Shown one piece after another: positions 23,610 through 32,847 of a DNA stretch of 64,000 nt. The notes below the pieces were generated by a model. That model did not search any database and was not told the origin of the DNA. It was given only the letters and a program-made list of their open reading frames with translations. Origin of the DNA: JBBDXS01 sp964418365 (GTDB taxonomy: Bacteria; Chloroflexota; Dehalococcoidia; DSTF01; RBG-16-68-14); the NCBI GenBank assembly GCA_964418365.1, contig CAYQLM010000001.1:33530-97529 (forward strand), read 5' to 3'. How positions within the stretch are numbered: the stretch's first letter is position 1; each line of letters opens with the position of its first letter. The translations under genes and the position numbers were made by a program.

Positions 23610-24386
23610 CTACCAGGTGCCGCGCGGCGCGTCCGTTTCCTCGCCGTTGCCCGCGAGGTGCGCGTGCAGGAACTCGCGCACCCGCTCCATCGCCTCGCGC
23701 GGCACGCCGGAGTGCGGCCCAGGGAAGTAGAACACGCGCTTCGGCCCGGCGAGCTTGTCGTACAGGCGGAAGGTCGACTCGCGCGAGAAGATCTCGTCGT
23801 CCGACTGGTTGATCATCAGCACCGGCCGGTCGATCGTCGCGGCTGCGTCCGCGAGCGGATTCGCGCCGTCGCCCAGGATGCCGCCGACCGCGAACACCGC
23901 GCAGCCGATGCGCGGCTCGCGCGCCACCGTCATGATGCCCAGCACGCAACCCATCGAGAAGCCCATGTAGGCGGCGCGATCGTTGCCTACGTTCGGCAGC
24001 TCCCCGCAAGCATCGAGCGTGCGCTGCCAGTCGGCCGCCATCCCTTCGTACGTCGCCGGCGAAACGAGAGCCTGGCGCGCCTCGAGACCGACGTTGCCGT
24101 TCGCCGACTGCCGCCGCTCGCCGTGCACCGGCCCGTCGATGATGGCGACGGCGAACGCCTCACGCCGCGCGAGCCAGCGCGCGATCTGCAGCATCTGCGC
24201 CTCGTCTTTCGATCCGCCGGCGCCGTGGCCGAGCAGCACGACAGGCCGCGAGCCTTCGGCGTCCTCCGGCGTGAGCACCAGCGCGGGCACGCGCCGGCCT
24301 TCGTGCCCGGAGACCCACAGATGTTGGGTGGTGACTCCCTTTTCGGTCTGCGGCGGGTCGAGATCGAGAACTGCGGTAGTTGCCAC
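23610..24386 (-). CDS. Alpha/beta hydrolase (dienelactone-hydrolase-like)
   Basis: 258 residues from the GTG at 24386 with GGAGG six bases upstream. The oxyanion region is LLGHGAGGSKDEAQ, the nucleophile elbow GFSMGCVLG (Ser in GxSxG), the acid lies in NQSDDEIF, and the His is likely in PGPHSGVP. This is the complete triad of the fold. The small hydrophobic core and lack of a signal peptide suggest a cytoplasmic esterase or hydrolase; the substrate is not predictable. Confidence 0.85.
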   Translation of the reverse strand: MATTAVLDLDPPQTEKGVTTQHLWVSGHEGRRVPALVLTPEDAEGSRPVVLLGHGAGGSKDEAQMLQIARWLARREAFAVAIIDGPVHGERRQSANGNVGLEARQALVSPATYEGMAADWQRTLDACGELPNVGNDRAAYMGFSMGCVLGIMTVAREPRIGCAVFAVGGILGDGANPLADAAATIDRPVLMINQSDDEIFSRESTFRLYDKLAGPKRVFYFPGPHSGVPREAMERVREFLHAHLAGNGEETDAPRGTW

Positions 24387-24445
24387 GATGGACCTCCTTC
24401 TGCGAAGAGCACTCCAATAGTGCGTCCGGCTCGGCCGGTTGTCAA

Positions 24446-25342
24446 CTACTGTCCGGGCTGCATCCTCAGCCACGCAAAGTACCGGTCGATGCCATCCTTG
24501 TAGCCCTGCGCGATCGCCTGGCGGGTCTCGTCGCGCTGGAGGACGGCGGCCTCCGTATCGTTCGAGACGAAGAGCGCCTCTCCGATCATGCCCGGCATGT
24601 TTGTCGGCCGAAAGCCGGGCACATCGCCCAGGAGGAACGTGTGGCCCTCGCCCGTGAGCGCTGCCGCCGCCGTCGCGCTGTCGCTCAGCACGCCACGTGG
24701 CGGCGACTCGTAGCCGCCGTCGCGCAGCCGCGCGATGATCTCGTTGTAGATGTCCGTCGCCAGGACACCGCTCGCCGCTCCGAAGGAGCGATCGGGATTG
24801 TAGTAGACCGACGTCCCGGCCTGGCGCGCGTCGTTCGAGCCGTTGTGGTGGATCGCGAGGATGATGTCGGCGCCCGCTGCGTTCGCCTTGTCCGCGCGCG
24901 CCTGCGATTCGTTGCGCGTCGTGGCGGCGAAGTCGCCGGGGACGGCCGGCGTGAGGCCGTAGTCGTCGTCGCGGATCATCACCGTCCGGTAGCCGCCGGC
25001 GCGCAGGAGCAGATCGAGGCGTCGCGCGACGTCTAGATTGAGGTCCTTTTCGACGAGATCGACCTCACCCTGGGCGTTCTTGTGCACAGCGCCGACGTTG
25101 TCGGGGCCGCCGTGCCCGGCGCTGATCGCGACGGTGTAGGTGCGCGGCTGCGGCGTCTCCGCCGTGGCGACGGGCGTCACCGCGGCTGCTGGGGGCGGAG
25201 TTCTCGACGCTGCCGTCCCCGTCGGGAGCGCCGTTCGCGGAGTCGGAAGGGATGATGTGTCGCGCGTGCTGCATCCGGCGCCCAGTAGGAACAGGGTGAC
25301 GCTCGATAGAGCAACGAGGCGTGGGAGCGATAAGAGGCGCAT
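24446..25342 (-). CDS. N-acetylmuramoyl-L-alanine amidase (Amidase_3) lipoprotein
   Basis: 298 residues from ATG 25342 (MRLLSLPRLVALS), with lipobox LGAGC and a Thr/Pro linker. The catalytic domain (about 75-295) shows ISAGHGG (first zinc His), VEKDLNLDVARRL (Glu ligand), ADIILAIHHNGSND (second His) and MIGEALFVSND (catalytic Glu region). It cleaves the amide between MurNAc and the peptide stem. A GTG at 25378 would add 12 residues before the signal peptide and is less likely. It diverges from the phosphodiesterase gene with only about 50 bp between starts. Confidence 0.9.
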   Translation of the reverse strand: MRLLSLPRLVALSSVTLFLLGAGCSTRDTSSLPTPRTALPTGTAASRTPPPAAAVTPVATAETPQPRTYTVAISAGHGGPDNVGAVHKNAQGEVDLVEKDLNLDVARRLDLLLRAGGYRTVMIRDDDYGLTPAVPGDFAATTRNESQARADKANAAGADIILAIHHNGSNDARQAGTSVYYNPDRSFGAASGVLATDIYNEIIARLRDGGYESPPRGVLSDSATAAAALTGEGHTFLLGDVPGFRPTNMPGMIGEALFVSNDTEAAVLQRDETRQAIAQGYKDGIDRYFAWLRMQPGQ

Positions 25343-25394
25343 CGACTCTGGTGACGAGAGGTCGGTGAATCGTACCACGTGCTACCCTGCCCGC

Positions 25395-26282
25395 ATGCTC
25401 GCAACAACCGCCGTAATCGCCGGCCGCGAGGTCTCCTTCACCTGCCACAGCGCCTTGCTCGCCGGCATCGGGCTGCCGAACTCCTTAGCGGCGATGAGCG
25501 AGTGCCTTGACGCCGGCGCGGCCCGCATCGAGATCGATGTGCATTCGATCGCCGACGGCGAGTACCTCGTCTGCCACGCGAACCGGTTGGAGGAAGTATC
25601 GACGTCGGCCGGCGCGGTCGGGCGGCTGACGCTGGCCGAGGCGCTCGAGCTGCGCGACAAGCGCGATCCCTCGTCCCGGCTGCGGCTGCTGAGCGAGGTC
25701 GTCGAGCTGGTGCGCGGCCATAGCTCTGAGCTGCAGCTCGACCTCAAGGACTGGCGACCTCTCACCCCCGAGCGCGCCAGTGCCCTCGGCGAGCTGGTTC
25801 GGCCGCTCGAAGGGCGCGTGATCGTCTCGTCAGGCCAGGACTGGAACCTGCGCGCCCTCGCCCGCGCGGTCCCCAACCTCCGCCTCGGATTTGACCCCGA
25901 CCGCTACATTTGCGCAGGCGCGCGCGATGACGCCCCAGTGCCCGGGCGGCTGGGAGCGTATGGTTACAGGGACGATCACCCGCTCGCGCTCGGCCGCGCG
26001 CAAACGGCCGCAGACTACCTGCGCGACCGCTTCGAGATCCTGCTGGCGCAGTGCCCGGCCGCGGTCGAGCTCTTCATCGAGTATGGACTGCTGTTACAGG
26101 CGCAAGATGATGGCGTACTGCTGGCGGAGCGGCTGCACGAACGCGGCATCGCCGTCAGCGCGTGGACGCTGGACCTCGATGGCCCTGAGTCGCTCGCGGC
26201 GCTCGAGCGGCTCGCCTCGGCCGGCGTCGATCGCGTGACCACGAACACGACGCGGCAGTTCATCGAGGCGATGGCGCGCTAG
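25395..26282 (+). CDS. Glycerophosphodiester phosphodiesterase family protein
   Basis: 295 residues from ATG 25395. The TIM-barrel pattern is recognisable: CHSALLAGIGLPNSLAAM in place of the usual HRG..ENTLAAF, then GAARIEIDVHSIADGEYLVCH (metal-binding EIDV and the His), LQLDLKDWRPL, VSAWTLDLDGPESLAAL and a final GVDRVTTNTTRQFIEAM. The HRG start is altered to HS, so activity or substrate may differ from classical GlpQ/UgpQ. No signal peptide, so cytoplasmic. It ends inside the stop region of the converging protease gene (4-bp overlap). Confidence 0.82.
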   Translation: MLATTAVIAGREVSFTCHSALLAGIGLPNSLAAMSECLDAGAARIEIDVHSIADGEYLVCHANRLEEVSTSAGAVGRLTLAEALELRDKRDPSSRLRLLSEVVELVRGHSSELQLDLKDWRPLTPERASALGELVRPLEGRVIVSSGQDWNLRALARAVPNLRLGFDPDRYICAGARDDAPVPGRLGAYGYRDDHPLALGRAQTAADYLRDRFEILLAQCPAAVELFIEYGLLLQAQDDGVLLAERLHERGIAVSAWTLDLDGPESLAALERLASAGVDRVTTNTTRQFIEAMAR

Positions 26283-27016
26283 TACAGCCGGTACCGCCAG
26301 CCATCGCGGCGGAGCATCGCCTCACGTTCCTCAAAGTCAGGCATGGCGCTAGCGACCAATCGCCAGAACCGCCGTCCGTGTCCGCGCTGTCGCAGGTGGC
26401 ACAGCTCATGGACGACCAGGTAGTCGAGCACTGCCATGGGCGCCAGCATCAGGCGCCAGTTGAAGTACAACGTGCCGTGCTTGCCGCAGCTCCCCCAGCG
26501 CGTCTTCTGATCTCGTACCACCAGGCCTGTTGGGGTGACGCCGGCGAGCGGCGCGAAGTGGCGGACGCGCTCCGAAAGCACCTCCTGCGCCCGGTCCTTG
26601 TACCAGCGCTCGATGACGGCGATCGCTGCGGCACGGCGTCCGCTGGCGCTCGCGGTTTGAGGCAATTCGACGCGGAGGCGGTCGCCGGCTCGCTCGACGT
26701 GGGAACGGGTTCCGTCCTGCGCCTCCAGTACGATCAACTCCAACGTGCCGCCCAAGTAGGGTAGTGACTCGCCGCTGACGAAGCGCCGCTGGTGATGCAG
26801 TGTGCGTGTGTGCGCCTCCTTGAGCGCCCGCCGGATCCAGCGCTCTTTTCTGCGCACGAAGGCGTCGATTTCGTGCTGTGTTGCCCGAGCCGGCGCGGCG
26901 ACGACGAGCCCCAGGGTGGCGTGAATCGACAGCTCGATCGTTCTGCGGCGCCGGGAGCTGCGCCGCAGCGTGTAAGACGGAGGTGGATCAGACTCGTAGA
27001 GCTGTGTGTCGTTCAC
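26279..27016 (-). CDS. YgjP-like (DUF45) metalloprotease
   Basis: 245 residues from a GTG. The zinc motif VVHELCHLRQRGHGRRFW is the HExxH plus downstream His typical of YgjP/SprT-like peptidases; upstream lie the family motifs RRRRTIELSI, RKERWIRRAL and KTRWGSCGKHGTLYFNWRL. YgjP proteins are cytoplasmic; in bacteria they are often linked to restriction-modification loci but no such genes are adjacent here. All metal ligands are intact. Confidence 0.92.
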   Translation of the reverse strand: MNDTQLYESDPPPSYTLRRSSRRRRTIELSIHATLGLVVAAPARATQHEIDAFVRRKERWIRRALKEAHTRTLHHQRRFVSGESLPYLGGTLELIVLEAQDGTRSHVERAGDRLRVELPQTASASGRRAAAIAVIERWYKDRAQEVLSERVRHFAPLAGVTPTGLVVRDQKTRWGSCGKHGTLYFNWRLMLAPMAVLDYLVVHELCHLRQRGHGRRFWRLVASAMPDFEEREAMLRRDGWRYRLY

Positions 27017-27087
27017 AGAAGGGAGCTGGCGCCGGCTACGCGTAGCTGATCGTCGATCTGCGGGGCGCGGCGGCTCGCTCGAGGGCG

Positions 27088-29424
27088 TCAGTTGCAGTTC
27101 TGGTGGTACAGCCGCGCGATCAAGAGGATGTCGTCGGTGCTCATCTTGCCGTTCGGCGGGCCTAGGTTCCAGTAGTTCGGCCCGACGAGTGTCCGGTCGT
27201 AGTCAGGTGAGTAGTCCGGCGAGCTCGACGTCTGGCCATACTGCCGAGCGACGAGGAGGACGTCAGCCATCGTGTGCTGCCCATCGTGGTTCGGGTCGAA
27301 GAAGTCCCACTGGTTCACCGGGTCCCGGCGTCCGCCGAACCACTCATTGGGCCCGAGCTCCCGCGTATCGCCGCAGGCATCGTGGTCTGTATCAGCGCCC
27401 GAGCCCTGGTCGAGGTTGGTGGGTGAGGCGCAGTGAATGTGCACCGAGTCCGCGACCTGCGTACCGCCCTTCGTGTAGGAGTTCAGCCAGATGCGGTTGC
27501 CGTAGATCGATGGGCGGTTGAAGAAGCTCACGGTCGCGCCGGCGCCGCCGACGATGTCGATCTGGCCAGCGGTCGTCCCCGCGCCACAGGAGAAGTGGAT
27601 GTTGGCCAGGATTCCGCGGTAGCTCTCCAGCGTGCCTTTGCATACCAGGACGTACTGTCCGGGTTGGCCGTTCGCCGGCTGCGTAAGCGTATCTGAACCG
27701 TAGTTGGGGCAACCGGGCCAGCGGTTCTCCGTGATCCCCTGCTGGTCCCAGAGCGTGAGGTTGCCGGTGTAGCGGATGACGATCTGGTAGCCGCTGAAAC
27801 CTCTGGGGGGCGGCGAGCTCTTTACATCGACGCTGAAGAACGAGCTCGGCAGCAACGAACATGTTCGGCCCACAACTCCCGGCCCGCACACGAGCGGCGA
27901 CTTGCTCCAGTTCGGGTAGACCAGCTCTTGCATCGCTGGTCCAGGCACGTCCGTCGGAGACGGCGTAAAGGTCGGCGTGCTCGTGCGGGTGGCCGTCCGC
28001 GTCGGCGTGTTGGTCTTCGTCGGCACCAGCGTTGCGACTACCACCGTGCTTGTCGGTGTGCTCGTGCGCGTCGGGCTAAAGGTCGGCGAAGGCGTAGCCG
28101 TCGCCGTATTGGTCGGCGTAAAGGTGTCGGTCGGTGTATTGGTCGACGTTGGCGTGTCGGTCGGCGTGAAGGTGTCCGTCGGCGTCGGCGTCTTGGTCGC
28201 CGTGCCCGTTGCTGTTGGCGTAAAGGTGTTCGTCGGCGTTGCGGTGTCGGTCGGAGTATCGGTCACCGTGGGCGTGTCGGTGACCGTTGGCGTGTTGGTC
28301 GGCGTGAACGTCGGCGAAGGGGTGATGGTATTGGTCGGCGTGAAGGTATCCGTCGGCGTCGGCGTGATCGTCGGCGTATCCGTCGCCGTAGGAGTGTCTG
28401 TCGGCGTCGGCGAATGAAGGAACGTGGGGGTCACCGTCGGCGTGCTGGTCGGCGTGCTGGTGGCCGTTGGCGTGAACGTGTTGGTTGCCGTTGGTGTCGC
28501 TGTGTCGGTTGCGGTCGCCGTGTTCGTAGGCGTGCTGGTAGCCGTATTCGTCGCCGTATTCGTCAGTGTGTTGGTGGGCGTATTCGTTGCGGTGTTCGTT
28601 GCCGTACTGGTGGGTGTCGGGGTTCGGGTGGCCGTATTGGTCGGGGTCGATGTGATGGTAGGCGTCCGGGTGGCTGTTGGCGTCAAGGTGCGCGTCGGCG
28701 TCAAGGTAATCGTTGGCGTCCGAGTGGCTGTTGGCGTCAAGGTCCGCGTCGGTGTCCGCGTTGGAGTCAGCGTGGGGCCCCCCGGCGTGATCGTACGGGT
28801 TGGCGTCGACGTGATCGTCGGAGTCGGCAACACCTGGCAGTTAATCGTCAGCGACTCGTCCGCCGCCTCCGAGTGCGGCGCTAAGCTTGCATCGACAAGG
28901 TCAGTACTGCCGTCCCCGTGTACAAGGGTGAGGATCCCCTGTCCGACGCTGTCGCAATGGAAGTCCAGATGCATGAGCTGGCCGACGTAGAAGGAGGTGC
29001 CGAAGGACGCGCAGGCGGTCTTCGCGTCGCCGGCGCCAAAGCCGCCTTCACCGGTCGGGAATGTGCAATCCGGCCAGTTGCCCGCCCCCTGCTGTGACAG
29101 GGAGCCGGCGGCGTAGCTGATCGCGCCGGAGTACATAATCTCCACGTCATAGCCGGCGTATCCGCCGGCCGTGAGCGCGGCTCCAAGGGCCTTGACGTTG
29201 AAGCCCACCGTGAAATTGGCACCACTGCCCGCGATGCACGTGGTTGGCCCCGAGCTGCTGTCGCACGTGCCCGTTGAGATCGAGAGGTCGAGCCCTGGTT
29301 CGACGACGGCGTGGGCGTTGCCCAAATGACTTGCCAGGAGCCAGCTAACGGTGCCTAGCGTAGCTACGACGAGGACGAGGGCAACAGCGAAGCGTGGGGA
29401 GTACCAGATGCGCAAATTCGCCAT
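27088..29424 (-). CDS. Large secreted cohesin-like/Thr-Pro/dockerin-like protein
   Basis: 778 residues. Signal peptide (FAVALVLVVATLGTVSWLL), a cohesin-like beta domain (about 42-200; GLDLSISTGTCDSSSG ... GSTDLVDASLAPHSEAADES), a Thr-Pro repeat of about 290 residues, a second beta domain of the same kind (about 495-670) and a C-terminal dockerin-like tail (GGRRDPVNQWDFFDPNHDGQ, ADVLLVARQYG, DDILLIARLYHQNC). The first domain closely parallels the one in the protein at 58457, and the tail parallels the one at 49078. It is presumably a surface scaffold or adhesin. A weak promoter (TGGTCA, 18 bp, TATACT) lies at 29663-29692 on its strand. Confidence 0.87.
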   Translation of the reverse strand: MANLRIWYSPRFAVALVLVVATLGTVSWLLASHLGNAHAVVEPGLDLSISTGTCDSSSGPTTCIAGSGANFTVGFNVKALGAALTAGGYAGYDVEIMYSGAISYAAGSLSQQGAGNWPDCTFPTGEGGFGAGDAKTACASFGTSFYVGQLMHLDFHCDSVGQGILTLVHGDGSTDLVDASLAPHSEAADESLTINCQVLPTPTITSTPTRTITPGGPTLTPTRTPTRTLTPTATRTPTITLTPTRTLTPTATRTPTITSTPTNTATRTPTPTSTATNTATNTPTNTLTNTATNTATSTPTNTATATDTATPTATNTFTPTATSTPTSTPTVTPTFLHSPTPTDTPTATDTPTITPTPTDTFTPTNTITPSPTFTPTNTPTVTDTPTVTDTPTDTATPTNTFTPTATGTATKTPTPTDTFTPTDTPTSTNTPTDTFTPTNTATATPSPTFSPTRTSTPTSTVVVATLVPTKTNTPTRTATRTSTPTFTPSPTDVPGPAMQELVYPNWSKSPLVCGPGVVGRTCSLLPSSFFSVDVKSSPPPRGFSGYQIVIRYTGNLTLWDQQGITENRWPGCPNYGSDTLTQPANGQPGQYVLVCKGTLESYRGILANIHFSCGAGTTAGQIDIVGGAGATVSFFNRPSIYGNRIWLNSYTKGGTQVADSVHIHCASPTNLDQGSGADTDHDACGDTRELGPNEWFGGRRDPVNQWDFFDPNHDGQHTMADVLLVARQYGQTSSSPDYSPDYDRTLVGPNYWNLGPPNGKMSTDDILLIARLYHQNCN
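27950..28815 (-). repeat. Long Thr-Pro coding repeat
   Basis: About 290 codons of TPT-type units (TPTNTATxTPTxTxTPT). This is the longest low-complexity tract in the window and a likely place for slippage or length variation between strains. Opposite-strand Val-Gly frames here are not genes. Confidence 0.88.
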
Positions 29425-30130
29425 CCTAGGAAGCTAGCAGCTCGCTTTCGATCTCTTGCGGGCAGTATGGTCTGCCTGCAACAGGCGTCGCACAACGATA
29501 AAACCAGCGGCCTTGCAGGTTTGTTTCAACGGGCAGTGGCTGGCTGCGGCCTGCGGGGAGGGAGTGCGCCAGAAGGTGAGGATCGCCGTTCATGCTCCGC
29601 ATTAAGCGTGACCTTCAGCGCGGGGTGGGGCCGAAGGAATGACTCCCCCGTGAGCTCGCAGGAGTATAGCAGGAAGCGGGCGGCCGTGACCAGTCTCGCG
29701 GGTCTCAGTTGACATAAGAACCCAGCTCGGCGGTGGCCCGCCCTGTGCCGACGGCCTGGCAGCGGCGGGGTCAACCCGGTAGGCGCGGCGCTCATCCTCC
29801 GGATGGAGGCCGGGCTCCTCCCACTGGGCTCGCTCAACTGTATGTGGAGGGAACAGGCACAAAGACTCAGGGGGCATGGCACAGAGGCTATGCTCGCCCC
29901 TCTGGCGTTCAGCCAGATTCGCGGCGGATGCCGCCCTGGGCATCGGGGCCCGTTTGGGATATACTGGGCCAACATCATATTCCTCATCCTCGGCCCACCG
30001 CACCCATCCCTCCTCTGCACTGGATCGTGCCGGCGCGGGACACGTCGCAGGGCAGCGCTCGTGCCACAACGTGGCGTTCCCACATTCAGGGCCGGGCCAA
30101 CCAGTAGGAAAGCTGAAAGGAACCGGCCAA
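29425..30130. other. 706-bp intergenic region without a supported gene
   Basis: No open frame here has a credible start or family similarity. On the minus strand TGGTCA-18-TATACT (29692-29663) may serve the secreted protein. On the plus strand a -10-like TATACT lies at 29960-29965, about 165 bases upstream of the helicase, leaving a long leader such as cold-inducible helicases often have. No RNA family recognised. Confidence 0.4.
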
Positions 30131-31357
30131 TTGTCTTCGTTTGACGAATACCCCCTCCGCCCGTCGAGCTTTCAGGCTCTCGAGCGCCAAGACATCGATA
30201 CCCCAACGTCCATCCAGCTAAGGGCCATCCCTGTCCTTCTCGAGGGCAAGGACCTCATCGCCCAGGCGCAGACAGGCTCTGGGAAGACCCTGGCGTTCGG
30301 GCTGCCGCTGCTGGAAGGCTGTGACCCGGGCGTTGACCATGTGCAAGCGCTCGTCCTGACGCCCACCAGGGAGCTCGCGCGACAGGTAGGGTCTGTGCTG
30401 CAAGATCTTGCTCGTGACTCCGGCCTCCGCGTCCTCCTCCTGTATGGCGGCGCGTCCTTGGTCAATCAGGAGAAGGCGCTCAAGGGTCGCACGCACATCG
30501 TCGTAGGGACGCCGGGGCGGGTGCTCGATCACCTGACGCGCCGCACGCTGAAGCTCGGTCACGTGCGGCTGCTCGTGCTCGACGAGGCCGATGAAATGCT
30601 CGACAGGGGCTTCGCGCCGGACGTCGAGCGGATCATCTCGCAGACGCCGAGCGCCAGGCAGACCGCCCTCTTCTCGGCCACCACGCCCGGCTGGGTGCAC
30701 GACATCTCCGCGAAGTACCTCAAGACGCCGACCGTCATCACGTCGGACGAAGCAACCGACATGGAGCCCGACATCGAGCACACAGTCGTGGAGGCCTTCA
30801 GCGGCGATAAGTTCTCGGTGCTGCTGCGCCTCTTGCGAGAGCCTGTCGACGGCGATGGCACAACGCTCGTCTTCGGCCGCACGAAACATGGCGTGCGGAA
30901 GCTCGGAGATAAGCTCCTCGATGCGGGCTTCAACGTTGCGGTCCTGCAAGGGAACCTCGGCCAGAACCAGCGCGACCGGGAGATGAAGCGCTTCCGTTCC
31001 GGCAGCGCGACGGTGCTGGTCGCGACGAACATCGCCGCCCGTGGGCTCGACGTCCTGCACATCGGCCGCGTGATCAACTATGACCTGCCGGATACGCTCG
31101 ATTTGTTTACGCATCGGGTAGGCCGGACCGGCAGGATGGGAAGGTCCGGGCAGGCGATCACGATTGTCGCCGCCACAGACCTAGCGATGCTGCACGAGAT
31201 CGAACGCGGCCTCGGCAGGAAGCTTCCCCGGTCCGGCCTGCGCGCCACCAATGGGGGAACGCCTTCCCCGACGCCGGCCTCCTCTCCCGCGTTGCCCCAA
31301 CCATCCCTGTCACGGCGTTGGTCAACGCGAAGACGAAGCTCTAGTCGCAGCCGCTAG
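30131..31357 (+). CDS. DEAD-box RNA helicase
   Basis: 408 residues from the TTG at 30131 (AAGGA nine bases upstream; family-like start SSFDEYPLRPSSFQAL). All helicase motifs are present: Q motif TPTSIQLRAIP, motif I AQTGSGKT, Ia PTRELA, Ib TPGRV, II DEAD, III SAT, IV LVFGRTKHGV, V ATNIAARGLDV and VI HRVGRTGRMG. The C-terminal tail after residue ~370 is short, Pro/Ser-rich then Arg-rich (RRWSTRRRSSSRSR), a plausible RNA-binding tail. It likely unwinds mRNA or rRNA structures. The frame extends upstream to 29876 but that part lacks similarity. Confidence 0.95.
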   Translation: MSSFDEYPLRPSSFQALERQDIDTPTSIQLRAIPVLLEGKDLIAQAQTGSGKTLAFGLPLLEGCDPGVDHVQALVLTPTRELARQVGSVLQDLARDSGLRVLLLYGGASLVNQEKALKGRTHIVVGTPGRVLDHLTRRTLKLGHVRLLVLDEADEMLDRGFAPDVERIISQTPSARQTALFSATTPGWVHDISAKYLKTPTVITSDEATDMEPDIEHTVVEAFSGDKFSVLLRLLREPVDGDGTTLVFGRTKHGVRKLGDKLLDAGFNVAVLQGNLGQNQRDREMKRFRSGSATVLVATNIAARGLDVLHIGRVINYDLPDTLDLFTHRVGRTGRMGRSGQAITIVAATDLAMLHEIERGLGRKLPRSGLRATNGGTPSPTPASSPALPQPSLSRRWSTRRRSSSRSR

Positions 31358-31531
31358 ACGACGACGCACGCCGCGTGCCTGCGCGCAGTCCTGAGAGTAC
31401 CGCCTGCTGATCTCGACGCTGTCCCGCGAGCGGATCGTGCCGTCCGGTGGCCGCACTCAGGACTCCGTACTGCTCTAGTGAAGATGAGACACCTGGGCTA
31501 GAATGGCTTGCTGGAACACAGGAGTCTGCAG

Positions 31532-32842
31532 TTGACAGATCGCTGGCAGGAGCTGTACCACGCGAAGCTGAAGTCGCCGGACGAGGCCGTCGCGCTCATC
31601 CCCGACGGCGCGAGCATCGTCCAGCCGATCATTGCCGGCGAGCCGCCGGCCCTGCTGGCCGCCATCGCGAGCGCGGCGCGCCAGGGCCGCTTCTCGAAGC
31701 TCACCATGCGCGCGCTCCTGCCGTTCGTCGCCACAAAGGCCACCGTGCTCCAGCCCGACCTCAAGGAGATCATTCGCTGGGAGTCGCTCTTTCTCGGTGG
31801 GGCCGACCGCGACGCCGTGAAGGAAGGGCGCGCCGGCTTCACGCCAAACTACTTCCACCAGGTACCTCGCCTGCTCTCTGAGTTCATTCCCGTCGATGTC
31901 TGCATCGCGACAGTCTCGCCGATGGACAAGCATGGCTACATGAGCCTCGGCGTCGCCGTCGATTACACGTCCACCGCCGCGCGGGTGGCCAGGGTGCTGT
32001 TGCTCGAAGTGAACGAACACATGCCGCGCATTCACGGCCGCTCGTTCATTCACATCGCCGAAGCGACGGCCGTGGTTGAGAACAACGCGCCGCTGCCCGA
32101 GCTGCCGCCGCCGGCGCCCCGGCCGGAGGACGAAGCGATCGGCCGCGCCATCGCCGAGATGGTGCCGGACGGTGCCACGGTGCAGCTTGGCATCGGCGGC
32201 GTCCCGAACGCTGTCGCGCAGTACCTCCACGATCATCGCGAGCTCGGCATCCACTCTGAAATGTTTACGGACAGCATGGTCGATCTGATCGAGGACGGTG
32301 TCGCGACGGGCACGCGCAAGACGTTGCATCCGCAGAAGGCCGTCTTTACCTTCGCGGCGGGATCGCAGCGCACCTATCGCTTTCTCGACGACAATCCGTA
32401 CTGCGAAGCGCACCCGGTCTCATACACGAACGATCCGGCGACCATCGCGCGCAACAACGACCTCATCTCAGTCAACGCCGCGATCGAGGTGGACCTGACC
32501 GGGCAGTGCTGTTCTGAATCGATGGGGCCGGTGCAGTTCAGCGGCACCGGCGGGCAGGTGGATTTCGCTCGCGGCGCGTTCAACTCGCCGGGCGGGAAGA
32601 GCTTCATCGCCTTCTATTCGACTGCAAAGTCGGGCGAGGTCTCGCGCGTGGTGCCCACGCTCACTCCGGGAGCGGCCGTCACGACGCCGCGCCAAGAGGT
32701 GCACTACCTCGTCTCAGAGCACGGCGTGGCGCTGCTGAAGGGGAAGTCTGTCCCCGAACGCGCGCAGGCGATCATCGGGCTGGCGCATCCCAAGTTTCGT
32801 GAGTTGCTCACGCACGGAGCGCGCCAGCTCGGCTATCTGTAG
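31532..32842 (+). CDS. Acetyl-CoA hydrolase/transferase family CoA-transferase
   Basis: 436 residues from the TTG at 31532, with AGGAG seven bases upstream. The family I-type CoA-transferase pattern is clear: N-domain VALIPDGASIV; C-domain QLGIGGVPNAVAQYL, then GIHSEMFTDSMVDL carrying the catalytic Glu, SVNAAIEVDLTGQ, and the glycine loop SGTGGQVDFARGAF. It resembles 4-hydroxybutyrate or acetate CoA-transferases, which move CoA between acyl-CoA and a free acid in the cytoplasm. The exact acyl group cannot be assigned. It converges with the ABC permease gene (5-bp gap). Confidence 0.92.
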   Translation: MTDRWQELYHAKLKSPDEAVALIPDGASIVQPIIAGEPPALLAAIASAARQGRFSKLTMRALLPFVATKATVLQPDLKEIIRWESLFLGGADRDAVKEGRAGFTPNYFHQVPRLLSEFIPVDVCIATVSPMDKHGYMSLGVAVDYTSTAARVARVLLLEVNEHMPRIHGRSFIHIAEATAVVENNAPLPELPPPAPRPEDEAIGRAIAEMVPDGATVQLGIGGVPNAVAQYLHDHRELGIHSEMFTDSMVDLIEDGVATGTRKTLHPQKAVFTFAAGSQRTYRFLDDNPYCEAHPVSYTNDPATIARNNDLISVNAAIEVDLTGQCCSESMGPVQFSGTGGQVDFARGAFNSPGGKSFIAFYSTAKSGEVSRVVPTLTPGAAVTTPRQEVHYLVSEHGVALLKGKSVPERAQAIIGLAHPKFRELLTHGARQLGYL

Positions 32843-32847
32843 GTAGC

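Noticed and set aside
27990..28990. Long plus-strand open frames rich in Val and Gly (also around 16955-19102)
   Set aside because: They are the opposite-strand reading of Thr-Pro coding repeats; they have no start signals and no family match.
29526..30206. Minus-strand ORFs upstream of the helicase
   Set aside because: No ribosome-binding site, no family similarity, and composition typical of non-coding GC-rich DNA.
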